DNA of 64,000 bases from Flavobacterium hankyongi (GTDB lineage Bacteria > Bacteroidota > Bacteroidia > Flavobacteriales > Flavobacteriaceae). The stretch lies in the NCBI RefSeq assembly GCF_036840915.1, contig NZ_CP085725.1, forward strand, positions 248,001-312,000. Direction: 5' to 3'. This document shows, piece by piece, positions 20,174-31,385 of the stretch (position 1 is its first letter; every line of letters starts with the position of its first letter). The position numbers and the translations under genes were made by a program. A model generated the notes under the pieces. That model was not told the DNA's origin, ran no database searches, and saw nothing but the letters and a program-made list of their open reading frames with translations.

Positions 20174-20201
20174 AGTCCCGATGTAAATCGGGACTTTTTT
20201 T
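20174..20201 (+). terminator. Terminator of the rpsF operon
   Basis: AGTCCCGAT (20174-20182) and ATCGGGACT (20187-20195) with a 4-base loop, followed by a T tract, about 25 bases after the rplI stop. Confidence 0.9.
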
Positions 20202-20275
20202 ATAAATTTATAATTGTAAATAGCCTTAAAGAGTAAGTTGTAAAACTTATTGCTTACTGCTTAAAGTTTTAAGAA

Positions 20276-20749
20276 ATGAAATATACAAGATTATCAAAAG
20301 AACAATTAGAAGAATTGCATTCTGAGTTTATTAATTTTTTGGCTGCTCAGCAAATAGATAAAAAAGAGTGGGATTTAATTAAAGAACACAAGCCAGAGGT
20401 TGCTGAACAGGAAATAGATGTTTTTTCAGATTTGATATGGGAAGGTGTTTTGACTAATGCTAAATACCTTGAGCATTACTCGAAAAAATTTATTTTCCTT
20501 TTTCATTGCACAGAGGTTTATCTTCAAACTATTGTTATTAAAACTGAGGTTGCCGAAGTAGATTTTTTAACAAAAAATGGATTGGAATGGTTGAGTGATA
20601 ATTTGTTTACAGATACAGTCGAGGTGCAACGAGGACAAAAGGTTTTTGCTGGAGAAAGAAATGAAGAAATATTCGAATTGGTAAAGCAAGGTGCTATTTT
20701 TAGTAAAGGTGAACTCTACGATCAAATGAATTCTATTTTGGAGAAATAG
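20276..20749 (+). CDS. Conserved hypothetical protein, DUF6495-like
   Basis: A soluble 157-aa acidic protein, no signal peptide or membrane helix. The segments KEQLEELHSEFINFLAAQ, PEVAEQEIDVFSDLIWEGVL and the C-terminal VKQGAIFSKGELYDQ agree with my recollection of the Flavobacteriia family DUF6495, which is found near ligA. Function unknown. It is 79 bases ahead of ligA on the same strand and may share its transcript. Confidence 0.7.
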   Translation: MKYTRLSKEQLEELHSEFINFLAAQQIDKKEWDLIKEHKPEVAEQEIDVFSDLIWEGVLTNAKYLEHYSKKFIFLFHCTEVYLQTIVIKTEVAEVDFLTKNGLEWLSDNLFTDTVEVQRGQKVFAGERNEEIFELVKQGAIFSKGELYDQMNSILEK

Positions 20750-20795
20750 TTTTTCTTTCTTTACTGTATATATTATTAGAAATTGGTTAAATTAG

Positions 20796-23524
<2,729 letters not shown>

Positions 23525-23535
<11 letters not shown>

Positions 23536-24211
23536 ATCACCTTCTTTGTTTTTGTACTTTATTGCCACAATTCTTGCAATTGTGGGGGTAACCTTTAATA
23601 TCGAAACATTGGAGCTAATTGCAAAGCCTATGATTGTGCCATCAATTTATTTTTTTTATGTTAATCAGACTAAAGGCGAAATAAATTTGCTTTTTTCTAT
23701 TGCAATTTTTACAAGTTTTGTTGCTGATATGTTGGTGTTGATAGATTTGCCAAATGGTACACTTCCTATTTCAATTTTGAATGTTTGTATGTACTCTATT
23801 TTTATATATTTTATTGTTGATGATTTAGGGTTTAAGAATATTGAAGATCAAAAAATATTCTCTCTTATTGGATTTTCTGTGTTTTTTCTTTTTTTCTTGT
23901 ATGTTATTTTAGATTTGATGAAAGGGTTAGATAGCTTGACTTTTAATGTATTTGCGGTTTATGGAATTATTCTAAGCTCTTTGTCTGCTTTAATTTGCTA
24001 TAATCACTTTAATAAACCATCTTTAAAAAGTTATTATGCACTATTGATGTGTATTTGTTTCATAGTTTCAGATGTTTTTTTTGCTATTTATAATTTTTAT
24101 CTAAAAATTGATACTTTCATTTCATTGAATGTTACTGGACAATTTGTGTCATATTATTATATGGTGAGGTATATAACAACAAACAATGTTTTACCTGAAA
24201 ATGATGACTAA
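23525..24211 (+). CDS. YhhN/TMEM86-like membrane protein, copy 2
   Basis: A 228-aa paralogue of the preceding gene. It has the same order of hydrophobic helices, the KP motif LIAKPMIVPS at the same place, and Asp residues at exactly the same positions, 68 (SFVADM) and 183 (IVSDVF). The SD at the second site is especially YhhN-like. It overlaps copy 1 by 11 bases. Substrate unknown; a role in ether or lyso-lipid turnover is only suggested by the family. Confidence 0.6.
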
Positions 24212-24899
24212 TAAGAAAAAAAATAAGCAAAGTAAAATGTCTTCGGAGACTAATATATTAATAGTCTTGTTTTTTTTGGTGTCTTTGTCTGAAGTAATTG
24301 CTGAATACTTTGAGTATAGAAACTTTATTTTTTTATTTAAAGTGTTATTAATGCCAATATTAATAATACTTTACTGGAGTACATCATCAGTTAGAAATCC
24401 TTTTTATTTAGTTGCTTTATTTTTTGCGTTTATCGCCAACATACTTTTTATCTATAGAGAAGATTTTGATTATATCATTTTAGGAGCAACATCTTTTTTA
24501 GTTTTCAGAATAATAACGATATACTTAATCATGAAAACTATAAAGATTAAACGATATTTCCCAGTAATTATAGGAAGTTTGCCTTTTGTTTTTATCTATT
24601 TTTATTTGACATGCTTGACGATAGATGAACTGGGAGATGGCTTACTAATTTATACCGTACAAGTTGTTTTTATGAGCTACCTGGGAGGATTGTCGGTAGG
24701 TTCTTATATGATAAATGATAACAGAAAAAACTATTGGCTTCTGATTAGTACTTTACTTTTTACGGTAAATCAAATACTACTTGTACTAAAGTTTTTTTAT
24801 CTTTCTGTTATCATTTTTCAACCTATATCGATGGCTTTGTATTGTTTTGCCCAATATGGTTTTTATAAATTTGTTATCCTTTCAGAAGAAAATAATTAG
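24204..24899 (+). CDS. YhhN/TMEM86-like membrane protein, copy 3 (Asp residues lost)
   Basis: Third membrane protein of the tandem, about 231 aa, with a Lys/Asn-rich cytoplasmic start (TNKKKNKQSK) before the first helix. The helix layout follows copies 1 and 2, but the KP motif has become FKVLLMP, and the positions of both conserved Asp are Asn (FIANIL and FTVNQI). If the family is an Asp-dependent hydrolase this copy should be inactive. The start is uncertain: ATGs at 24186, 24201, 24204 and 24237. It ends 4 bases into the convergent 5'-nucleotidase gene. Confidence 0.55.
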   Translation: MTNKKKNKQSKMSSETNILIVLFFLVSLSEVIAEYFEYRNFIFLFKVLLMPILIILYWSTSSVRNPFYLVALFFAFIANILFIYREDFDYIILGATSFLVFRIITIYLIMKTIKIKRYFPVIIGSLPFVFIYFYLTCLTIDELGDGLLIYTVQVVFMSYLGGLSVGSYMINDNRKNYWLLISTLLFTVNQILLVLKFFYLSVIIFQPISMALYCFAQYGFYKFVILSEENN

Positions 24900-25813
24900 A
24901 TAAAAATTCTTCTTCCACTTGCAGATAAATTCATTTTGCTGTCAAAATAGAAATCAATTCTACCTAAATTAATTCCATAAGCTCCAACTTGGTTAATTAG
25001 CACTTGTTGACCATCTAGATTTTTCTCGATTACTGGTTTGTCTAGAAATGTGTGAGTATGACCACCAATAATTAAATCGATATTTCTAGTTTTTTTGGCT
25101 AACATGATATCACAAACTTTGTTTGAATCATTTTTGTATTCAAATCCAATATGTGATAGACAAATAACCAAGTCACATTTTTCTTCATCTTTCAACTTTT
25201 TAGTAATATCAGTAGCGATTTCAATAGGGTTGTAGTATTTAGTTTCTTTGTATAGACCTTTATCTACTAATCCATCTAGTTCTACTCCTAATCCAAAAAC
25301 ACCAATTTTAATACCGTCTTTTTTGAAAATTTTATAAGGTTTTACAAAAGTATCTAAGACTGTATTTTTGAAATCATAATTTGCGGAAACGAATTCAAAC
25401 TTAGCATGTGGTAACTGTGCAAGTAACCCTTCCACACCATTATCAAAATCATGATTTCCAATAGTTGCAAGGTCATATTGCATCATACTCATAAGTTTGA
25501 ACTCTAATTCACCACCATAATAATTAAAGTATGGCGTTCCTTGAAAAATATCACCAGCATCTAATAATAATACGTTAGGTTCAGTTTTTCTAATTTGCTC
25601 AATTAAAGCAGCTCTTCTGGCCACTCCTCCTTGATTTGGATTTTTAGGATGTGTTGCTGGAAAAGGGTCGATATGACTATGTGTATCGTTTGTATGTAAA
25701 ATTGTAATCTTTTTAACATCAACAGCAGAGTCAAAACTACTCAATGATAAACCTCCAAGACCTAATAATGTAGTTCCCGCTGCAGTTTTTTGGATAAAAT
25801 CTCTTCTTTTCAT
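24896..25813 (-). CDS. 5'-nucleotidase/UshA-like metallophosphatase domain protein, Tat-exported
   Basis: A 305-aa calcineurin-like phosphoesterase. The N-terminus carries a twin-arginine signal (RRDFIQK followed by a hydrophobic stretch), so it is exported folded. Metal-binding motifs are complete: HTNDTHSH, LLDAGDIFQGTP, GNHDFDNG, LSHIGFE and GGHTHTFL. This is the catalytic half of 5'-nucleotidases such as UshA. The usual C-terminal substrate domain is missing here and is encoded by the gene just upstream (25818-26600). Together they probably hydrolyse nucleotides or related phosphoesters outside the cytoplasm. Confidence 0.9.
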   Translation of the reverse strand: MKRRDFIQKTAAGTTLLGLGGLSLSSFDSAVDVKKITILHTNDTHSHIDPFPATHPKNPNQGGVARRAALIEQIRKTEPNVLLLDAGDIFQGTPYFNYYGGELEFKLMSMMQYDLATIGNHDFDNGVEGLLAQLPHAKFEFVSANYDFKNTVLDTFVKPYKIFKKDGIKIGVFGLGVELDGLVDKGLYKETKYYNPIEIATDITKKLKDEEKCDLVICLSHIGFEYKNDSNKVCDIMLAKKTRNIDLIIGGHTHTFLDKPVIEKNLDGQQVLINQVGAYGINLGRIDFYFDSKMNLSASGRRIFI

Positions 25814-25817
25814 TGTA

Positions 25818-26600
25818 TTATTTTTCTTGGGTTATTCTAACTTGGTTGTTTACTTTAATTGTGTCTACATCTTTCATGTAATCAATTAGCATATTTCTTA
25901 ATTTATAATCAAGTATAGTAGATGAAACACCTTTTTTGAAGAAATCCATTTTGTCTCCACCATTTGCTAAATAATCTGAAGTAGCCACATAGTATACTTT
26001 GTCTAAAACAAGCGGTTCGTTATTTACTTTAATATCTTTTACCTTATTATCCACAGTTATTGTAAAAGAAATTCCTGCAGTTGGATGAGGTTTTTTTTCT
26101 CTAACAAAATATTCAGTAAATTCAGCTATTTGTTCGCCTTTAAGGCCAATCACGATTGCAGAGTTTTCAAATGGTTGAATTTCAAAAGCTGTTCTTGCAG
26201 ATACATTTCCTTGAGGCATTATGGCGCGAATTCCTCCGTGATTAAGAATACACATGTCAATATTTTTGTTTTCTCTTTTATTAAAGACAGTATTTCCTTT
26301 TTCTAAAACAACCATTGCCAACATGTCACCTATGTTAGATTGCCATTGTCCTTTACTTTTGTCAAGTGTTTCAGGACAAATTGCTAATACAGCATCTAAA
26401 TCTTTGTTGATTTTGTCTCTGTAAGGAGAAACAAACGTTTCGTATTCCTGTTTAGTTTGAAGATTTTCATTGACATTAATTTGCTTTCCTTCAATAATTG
26501 TTACCACAGTTTGTGCAGAGCTTTCGTATCCTGATAACGATAACGTTAAAATTAAAACAAAATGCTTTAAAACTGTGACACTCTTTTTTACATTTACCAT
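25818..26600 (-). CDS. 5'-nucleotidase C-terminal domain protein
   Basis: A 260-aa exported protein (Sec signal ending near SSAQ at residue 30) consisting only of the C-terminal substrate-binding domain of 5'-nucleotidases. The usual blocks are visible: LNHGGIRAIMPQGNVSARTAFEIQPFENSAIVIGLKG and VATSDYLANGGDKMDF. It is transcribed first, with 4 bases to the phosphatase-domain gene, so the domain order is reversed relative to UshA and the chain is split. The two products presumably work together. Confidence 0.88.
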   Translation of the reverse strand: MVNVKKSVTVLKHFVLILTLSLSGYESSAQTVVTIIEGKQINVNENLQTKQEYETFVSPYRDKINKDLDAVLAICPETLDKSKGQWQSNIGDMLAMVVLEKGNTVFNKRENKNIDMCILNHGGIRAIMPQGNVSARTAFEIQPFENSAIVIGLKGEQIAEFTEYFVREKKPHPTAGISFTITVDNKVKDIKVNNEPLVLDKVYYVATSDYLANGGDKMDFFKKGVSSTILDYKLRNMLIDYMKDVDTIKVNNQVRITQEK

Positions 26601-26621
26601 ATTAATCGAATCTTAATTGCT

Positions 26622-26629
26622 TAAATTTG
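26622..26629 (+). promoter_or_regulatory. Predicted -7 element before the DUF6913-like gene
   Basis: TAAATTTG in the 58-base gap between divergent genes, about 30 bases before the ATG at 26659. No TTG at a suitable distance, so support is partial. Confidence 0.45.
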
Positions 26630-26658
26630 TTCTTAAGTTTTGAAACGGTAAATGTAAT

Positions 26659-27177
26659 ATGTTTATAAAGTATATAAAAGAATTATCCTTAAAAAAAATA
26701 TTAAAATCTAGTTTAGAGAATGTCAAACCAAGTTTACTTAATTCCTCAATAAAGACTGTTGGACTTTTGATTGATGAAAGTTATTTTCAGCAAACAGAGG
26801 ACTTAATAAAGGAATTAGTAGAAAGTGGTATAGTGCAATCTGATATAAAAATTTTAATTTTTAGAAATAAAATTAAAAAAAACGAGCAGCTGGTTCATGA
26901 TACTTTCAGTAGGAAAAATATGAATTGGAGAGGGGAATTTAAACAAGAATTTGTAGCCGAATTTTTAAAGTTTCCTTTCGATATGCTCATAAGTTACTAT
27001 GATACTGAGAAAAAAACATTGCTTTTAGCTACGCATCAATCTAAAGCATTATTTAAAGTAGGATTTTCAGCAGTAGACAAAAGACTCAATCATTTGATGA
27101 TTAATACGAATGTCGAAAACCATAAGGTTTTTGTACATGAGTTGTTCAGATATTTAAAAATTTTAAACAAAATTTAA
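26659..27177 (+). CDS. Conserved hypothetical protein, DUF6913-like
   Basis: A 172-aa soluble protein rich in Lys, without signal peptide. The pattern KTVGLLIDESYF, FDMLISYYDTEKKTLLLATHQSKALFKVGFS and NHLMINTN agrees with my recollection of the Flavobacteriia family DUF6913, usually found just ahead of dapA as here (3 bases apart). No catalytic motif is evident. The function is not known; the conserved linkage suggests a housekeeping role. Confidence 0.7.
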   Translation: MFIKYIKELSLKKILKSSLENVKPSLLNSSIKTVGLLIDESYFQQTEDLIKELVESGIVQSDIKILIFRNKIKKNEQLVHDTFSRKNMNWRGEFKQEFVAEFLKFPFDMLISYYDTEKKTLLLATHQSKALFKVGFSAVDKRLNHLMINTNVENHKVFVHELFRYLKILNKI

Positions 27178-27180
27178 ACC

Positions 27181-28062
27181 ATGCAAGCATTTGTTGGAAC
27201 GGGAGTAGCACTTGTAACTCCTTTCAAAAAAGATTTTTCGGTAGATACTGAAGCTTTAAAAAGAATTGTAAATTACGTAATTGAAGGAGGAGTAGAGTAC
27301 TTGGTTGTTTTAGGAACAACTGCCGAATCTGCAACTTTGTCTCAAGATGAAAAAGAAATAGTCATCAATACAATTGTTGAAGCTAATAATGGAAGATTGC
27401 CATTAGTTTTGGGTGTAGGTGGAAACAACACATTTAAAGTGGTGGAGGAGTTAAAAAGTAGAGATTTTTCAAAATTTCAAGCAATTTTATCGGTATCACC
27501 TTATTATAACAAGCCAACTCAAGAAGGGATTTATCAACACTTTAAAATGATTGCAGAAAACTCTCCAATTCCAGTTATTGTTTATAATGTTCCTGGACGT
27601 ACAGGAAGTAATATGTTGCCTGAAACAGTTTTACGTTTGGCCAAAGATTTCAATAATATAATAGGAATAAAAGAAGCCGCTGGCGATATCGTCCAAGCAA
27701 TGAAATTAATTCAGCACAAACCAAAAGACTTTTTAGTGATTTCTGGAGATGATATGATTGCGTTACCAATGGTTTTAGCTGGTGGAGCAGGAGTTATTTC
27801 AGTAATTGGAGAAGGTTATCCTAAAGAGTTTTCAGAAATGGTTCGTTTGGGATTACAGAGAAAAGTCGATGAGGCTTATGCTTTACATTATAAACTAATG
27901 GATAGTATTGATATGATTTTTGAACAAGGAAATCCTGGTGGAATAAAAGAAATTTTTAAATCATTAGAGCTTTCTGAAAATACAGTAAGATTGCCGCTTG
28001 TAAATGTGAATGAAAATTTAGCTAGTAGATTAAATGCTTTTACAAAACAATTGTCTAAATAG
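27181..28062 (+). CDS. dapA: 4-hydroxy-tetrahydrodipicolinate synthase
   Basis: Condenses pyruvate with aspartate semialdehyde, the first committed step of lysine and diaminopimelate synthesis. The 293-aa TIM barrel has the Schiff-base lysine K164 in GIKEAAGD, the catalytic Tyr135 in [11 protein letters not shown], and the [10 protein letters not shown] and SGDDMIALP blocks. Closely follows the DUF6913-like gene, so both are probably in one transcript. A separate promoter for bamD lies just behind it. Confidence 0.96.
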   Translation: MQAFVGTGVALVTPFKKDFSVDTEALKRIVNYVIEGGVEYLVVLGTTAESATLSQDEKEIVINTIVEANNGRLPLVLGVGGNNTFKVVEELKSRDFSKFQAILSVSPYYNKPTQEGIYQHFKMIAENSPIPVIVYNVPGRTGSNMLPETVLRLAKDFNNIIGIKEAAGDIVQAMKLIQHKPKDFLVISGDDMIALPMVLAGGAGVISVIGEGYPKEFSEMVRLGLQRKVDEAYALHYKLMDSIDMIFEQGNPGGIKEIFKSLELSENTVRLPLVNVNENLASRLNAFTKQLSK

Positions 28063-28078
28063 CAGTTAAAATAAAGTT

Positions 28079-28107
28079 TTGTATATAGAAATTAATAACT
28101 AAATTTG
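28079..28107 (+). promoter_or_regulatory. Predicted promoter of bamD-rpoZ-coaBC operon
   Basis: TTG (28079-28081), 18-base spacer, TAAATTTG (28100-28107), about 50 bases before the bamD ATG at 28161. Both elements match the Bacteroidota consensus. Confidence 0.7.
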
Positions 28108-28160
28108 CGGTTCGTTTTGTGAATAAAAAAATCCAGCAAAACCGAAGTTTTCAAAATAAT

Positions 28161-28958
28161 ATGAATAAACTAATATATGTATTCCTGCTGTCAGTGATTT
28201 TAACGTCTTGTAGTGAATATCAAAGAGCATTAAAATCTGAGGATGTTGCTTTAAAATTGAAAGCAGCTGAAAATAAGTACGAAGCAGGTAAATACAATAA
28301 AGCAATTCGTTTGTTTGAGCAAATATCTCCTGCATACAGAGGAAAACCAGAAGGTGAGAAAGTTACTTATATGTTTGCTCAGTCGTATTACAAAACAGAA
28401 CAATTTTACTTAGCAGGATATCAATTTGAAAGTTTAGCTTCTATGTATCCTAAAAGTGATAAGGTTGAGGAGGCGTCTTTTTTAGGTGCAAAATCATTTT
28501 ATGAATTATCGCCTGTTTATACTTTAGATCAAGTTGATACAGATAAAGCTATTACTAAAATGCAAAATTTTATTAATAAGTATCCAGATTCTAAACATGC
28601 CGCAGATGCTAATGCAATAATAAAAGAATTAAGAGAAAAACTTGAGAAAAAGGCTTTTGAGATAGCTAGACAATATAATACAATATCAGATTATAAAGCA
28701 GCAATAAAAGCTCTAGATAATTTTATTGCAGATTATCCAGGCACACCATTCAAAGAGAAAGCTTTGTATTACAAATTTGATTCTAGTTATCAACTTGCAA
28801 TCAATAGTGTTCCTAGTAAAATGGAAGAAAGGTTAAATGCCGCAAAAACAGCATACAGTGCTTTGATAAAATTTAATTCAAGTACTGAATATAAAGAAAA
28901 AGCTGATGAAATGTTAGCTAGAATAGATAAGGATTTACAACAATTTCAAAATAAGTAA
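28161..28958 (+). CDS. bamD: Outer membrane protein assembly factor BamD
   Basis: Lipoprotein partner of BamA in inserting beta-barrel proteins into the outer membrane. From the ATG at 28161 the protein has 265 aa with a clear lipoprotein signal (SVILTSC, Cys at residue 17), then TPR-like helices. Family segments are KYNKAIRLFEQISPAYRG, PKSDKVEEASFLGAKSFY and INKYPDSKHAADAN. The GTG-start extension to 28119 would place charged residues before the signal and is rejected. First gene of a conserved Bacteroidota run with rpoZ, coaBC, porD-like and recN. Confidence 0.93.
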   Translation: MNKLIYVFLLSVILTSCSEYQRALKSEDVALKLKAAENKYEAGKYNKAIRLFEQISPAYRGKPEGEKVTYMFAQSYYKTEQFYLAGYQFESLASMYPKSDKVEEASFLGAKSFYELSPVYTLDQVDTDKAITKMQNFINKYPDSKHAADANAIIKELREKLEKKAFEIARQYNTISDYKAAIKALDNFIADYPGTPFKEKALYYKFDSSYQLAINSVPSKMEERLNAAKTAYSALIKFNSSTEYKEKADEMLARIDKDLQQFQNK

Positions 28959-28962
28959 AAGG

Positions 28963-29277
28963 ATGGATTTAAAGAAAACAACAGCTCCAGTAAACACAAT
29001 CACTTATAACAAAAGTTTAATTGAAGAGCCAACTGGAAATGTTTATGAAGCTATCACAATCATGGCAAGAAGAGCTAATCAAATTAACTCAGAAATTAAA
29101 AAAGAGTTAATTGAAAAATTAGAAGAATTTGCTACTTACAACGATAGCCTTGAGGAAATTTTTGAAAACAAAGAACAAATCGAAGTTTCTAAATTTTACG
29201 AAAAATTACCTAAACCTCACGCTTTAGCTGTTCAAGAATGGTTAGAGAACAAAATTTACTATAAATCTACAAAATAA
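28963..29277 (+). CDS. rpoZ: DNA-directed RNA polymerase omega subunit
   Basis: Small accessory subunit of RNA polymerase. The 104-aa protein has the Bacteroidota-type omega segment TGNVYEAITIMARRANQINSEIKKEL, equivalent to the conserved MARRA region, plus a C-terminal helical extension (KLPKPHALAVQEWLENKIYY). It lies between bamD and coaBC; linkage of omega and coaBC is common in many bacteria. Confidence 0.9.
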   Translation: MDLKKTTAPVNTITYNKSLIEEPTGNVYEAITIMARRANQINSEIKKELIEKLEEFATYNDSLEEIFENKEQIEVSKFYEKLPKPHALAVQEWLENKIYYKSTK

Positions 29278-29287
29278 AACTACTATC

Positions 29288-30496
29288 ATGTCGGTTTTAA
29301 GTGGTAAGAAAATAATACTAGGAGTTTCTGGTGGAATTGCTGCTTATAAATCAGCATTATTAGTTAGACTTTTTATAAAAGCAGGTGCTCAAGTCCAAGT
29401 GATTATGACACCTGCTTCTTTAGATTTTGTTACCCCGTTAACACTCTCTACATTATCAAAAAATCCTGTTTATTCTTCTTTCTTTAATGAAGATGAGGGC
29501 AACGGACTATGGCATAATCATGTCGATATGGCACTTTGGGCTGACTATATGATCATTGCTCCTGCTACAGCAAACACCATGTCTAAAATGGTAAATGGAA
29601 ATTGTGATAATCTTCTTATTGCTACATATCTTTCTGCAAAATGCCCAGTATATTTTGCTCCGGCTATGGATTTAGATATGTATAAGCATCCATCAACTTT
29701 AGCTAGCTTTGAAGCGTTAAAACGTTTTGGAAATACAATAATTCCAGCTGAAACTGGTGAATTAGCTAGTGGTTTGTCAGGAGAAGGTCGAATGGCTGAG
29801 CCTGAAAACATCATTTCTTTTTTAGAAAAAGATATTGAAAATAAGTTACCCCTTAAAGACAAGAAAATACTTGTAACTGCAGGTCCAACATATGAAGCTA
29901 TCGATCCGGTTCGTTTTATAGGAAATCATTCTTCAGGAAAAATGGGATTTGATATTGCAAATGCCGCTGCAAATTTAGGAGCTCAAGTTACTCTAGTCTC
30001 AGGGCCAACACATTTAAAAACTAAAAATTCTGCTATAAATTTAATCAGAATAACTTCTGCAGAAGAAATGTATCATGCTTGTCATGAATACTTTAATGAA
30101 GTAGATGTTGCTATTGCCGCAGCTGCAGTAGCTGATTATAGACCAAAAAATGTAGCGGATCAAAAAATAAAAAAGAATGATGCTTCGTTTTCTATTGAAT
30201 TGGAAAAAACAAAAGATATTTTGGCATCTCTTGGACAAATTAAAAAAAATCAGTTTTTGATTGGTTTTGCATTGGAAACAGAAAATGAAATTGAACACGC
30301 AAAGCAAAAAATACAGAAAAAAAACTTAGATTTGATTGTGTTAAATTCTTTAAATGATGCTGGTGCGGGTTTTGGTAAACCTACTAATAAAGTTACCTTT
30401 ATAAGTAAAGATTTTATCATTGAACCACAAGACCTGAAATCAAAAGAAGAAGTAGCTCTTGATATTGTAAATAAAATTGTAGAACATTATGCGTAA
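29288..30496 (+). CDS. coaBC: Coenzyme A biosynthesis bifunctional protein CoaBC
   Basis: Joins phosphopantothenate to cysteine and decarboxylates the product, two steps of CoA synthesis. The 402-aa protein has the flavin-dependent CoaC half first (GVSGGIAAYKSALLVR, HVDMALWADYMIIAPATANTMSKM, FAPAMDLDMY) and the CoaB half second (VTAGPTYEAIDPVRFIGNHSSGKMG, AAAVADYRP). The normal fusion order. Its end overlaps the next start by 8 bases. Confidence 0.96.
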   Translation: MSVLSGKKIILGVSGGIAAYKSALLVRLFIKAGAQVQVIMTPASLDFVTPLTLSTLSKNPVYSSFFNEDEGNGLWHNHVDMALWADYMIIAPATANTMSKMVNGNCDNLLIATYLSAKCPVYFAPAMDLDMYKHPSTLASFEALKRFGNTIIPAETGELASGLSGEGRMAEPENIISFLEKDIENKLPLKDKKILVTAGPTYEAIDPVRFIGNHSSGKMGFDIANAAANLGAQVTLVSGPTHLKTKNSAINLIRITSAEEMYHACHEYFNEVDVAIAAAAVADYRPKNVADQKIKKNDASFSIELEKTKDILASLGQIKKNQFLIGFALETENEIEHAKQKIQKKNLDLIVLNSLNDAGAGFGKPTNKVTFISKDFIIEPQDLKSKEEVALDIVNKIVEHYA

Positions 30497-31376
30497 CTAT
30501 TTCACTTTATTGTTGTTTTTTGTTTTTGGCTTGTCACAAGCACAAGAGCTTAACTGTACAGTATCATTTAATACAGATCAGGTTGCGGCTACAAATCAGC
30601 AAGTGTTTAAAACCTTGCAAAAATCACTTACAGAGTTTTTAAATAACACTAAGTGGACAGATAAAACTTTTAAAGGACCAGAGAAAATTAATTGTTCTTT
30701 CTTTTTTAATGTTTTGAGTTATAATAATGTTGATCAGTTTACAGCAATCTTACAAGTACAGGCATCAAGACCAATCTTTAATTCTACATATAATTCTCCA
30801 ATTTTGAATATTAACGATAAAGATTTTAGTTTTACTTATACAGAATTTCAAAACTTAAATTTTAATCCAAATTCATACGATTCAAATTTACTATCTACTT
30901 TGGCTTTTTATGCAAATATGATTATTGCTGTTGATGCGGATTCATTTTCGTTAGAAGGTGGGACTAAAGCTCTTGAGAACGCTATGAATATTGTAAGTAA
31001 TGCGCAACAAACTCAAGATAAAGCTTGGACATCTAACGGAAATCAAAATAGATATTATTTAGTTAATGACATGATTTCGCCAACTTATTCGTCTTTTAGA
31101 AAAGCTATTTATGAATATCATTTTGGAGCCTTAGATAAAATGGCCGAAAATCAAAAAGAAGGAAAAGAAGGTATTAGAAAGGCTCTTAAGACATTAAGAG
31201 AAGTCGCTAAAGTTCGCCCTAACGCATATTTAACGCGAGTTTTCTTTGATGCAAAAGCAAATGAAATTCTTGATATTTTTACTGACGGACCTAAAGTTGA
31301 CATCACAGAGGTTGTTGATAACTTAAACAGATTGTCTCCTACAAATTCTAGTAAGTGGAGTCAAATTAGTTACTAA
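30489..31376 (+). CDS. DUF4835 / PorD-like exported protein
   Basis: A 295-aa protein with a Sec signal peptide ending at SQAQ (about residue 19). Segments ELNCTVSFNTDQV, TKWTDKTFKGPEKINCSFFFNV and LSPTNSSKWSQISY are typical of DUF4835, a family that recent annotation links to PorD of the type IX secretion machinery. In this phylum it regularly follows coaBC and precedes recN, as here. Its role in T9SS is taken from family knowledge, and the window does contain T9SS cargo at 34411-39525. Confidence 0.85.
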   Translation: MRNYFTLLLFFVFGLSQAQELNCTVSFNTDQVAATNQQVFKTLQKSLTEFLNNTKWTDKTFKGPEKINCSFFFNVLSYNNVDQFTAILQVQASRPIFNSTYNSPILNINDKDFSFTYTEFQNLNFNPNSYDSNLLSTLAFYANMIIAVDADSFSLEGGTKALENAMNIVSNAQQTQDKAWTSNGNQNRYYLVNDMISPTYSSFRKAIYEYHFGALDKMAENQKEGKEGIRKALKTLREVAKVRPNAYLTRVFFDAKANEILDIFTDGPKVDITEVVDNLNRLSPTNSSKWSQISY

Positions 31377-31385
31377 ATTTCTCAC

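Noticed and set aside
7133-20201. GTCCCG stems at 7133, 12945, 19656 and 20174 as a mobile REP-type repeat family
   Set aside because: Three of four are ordinary terminators with T tracts and the similarity is confined to the short stem; convergent use of a stable stem is simpler.
26085-26306. 73-codon frame on the plus strand within the 5'-nucleotidase C-terminal gene
   Set aside because: Shadow of a gene with clear family motifs on the opposite strand.
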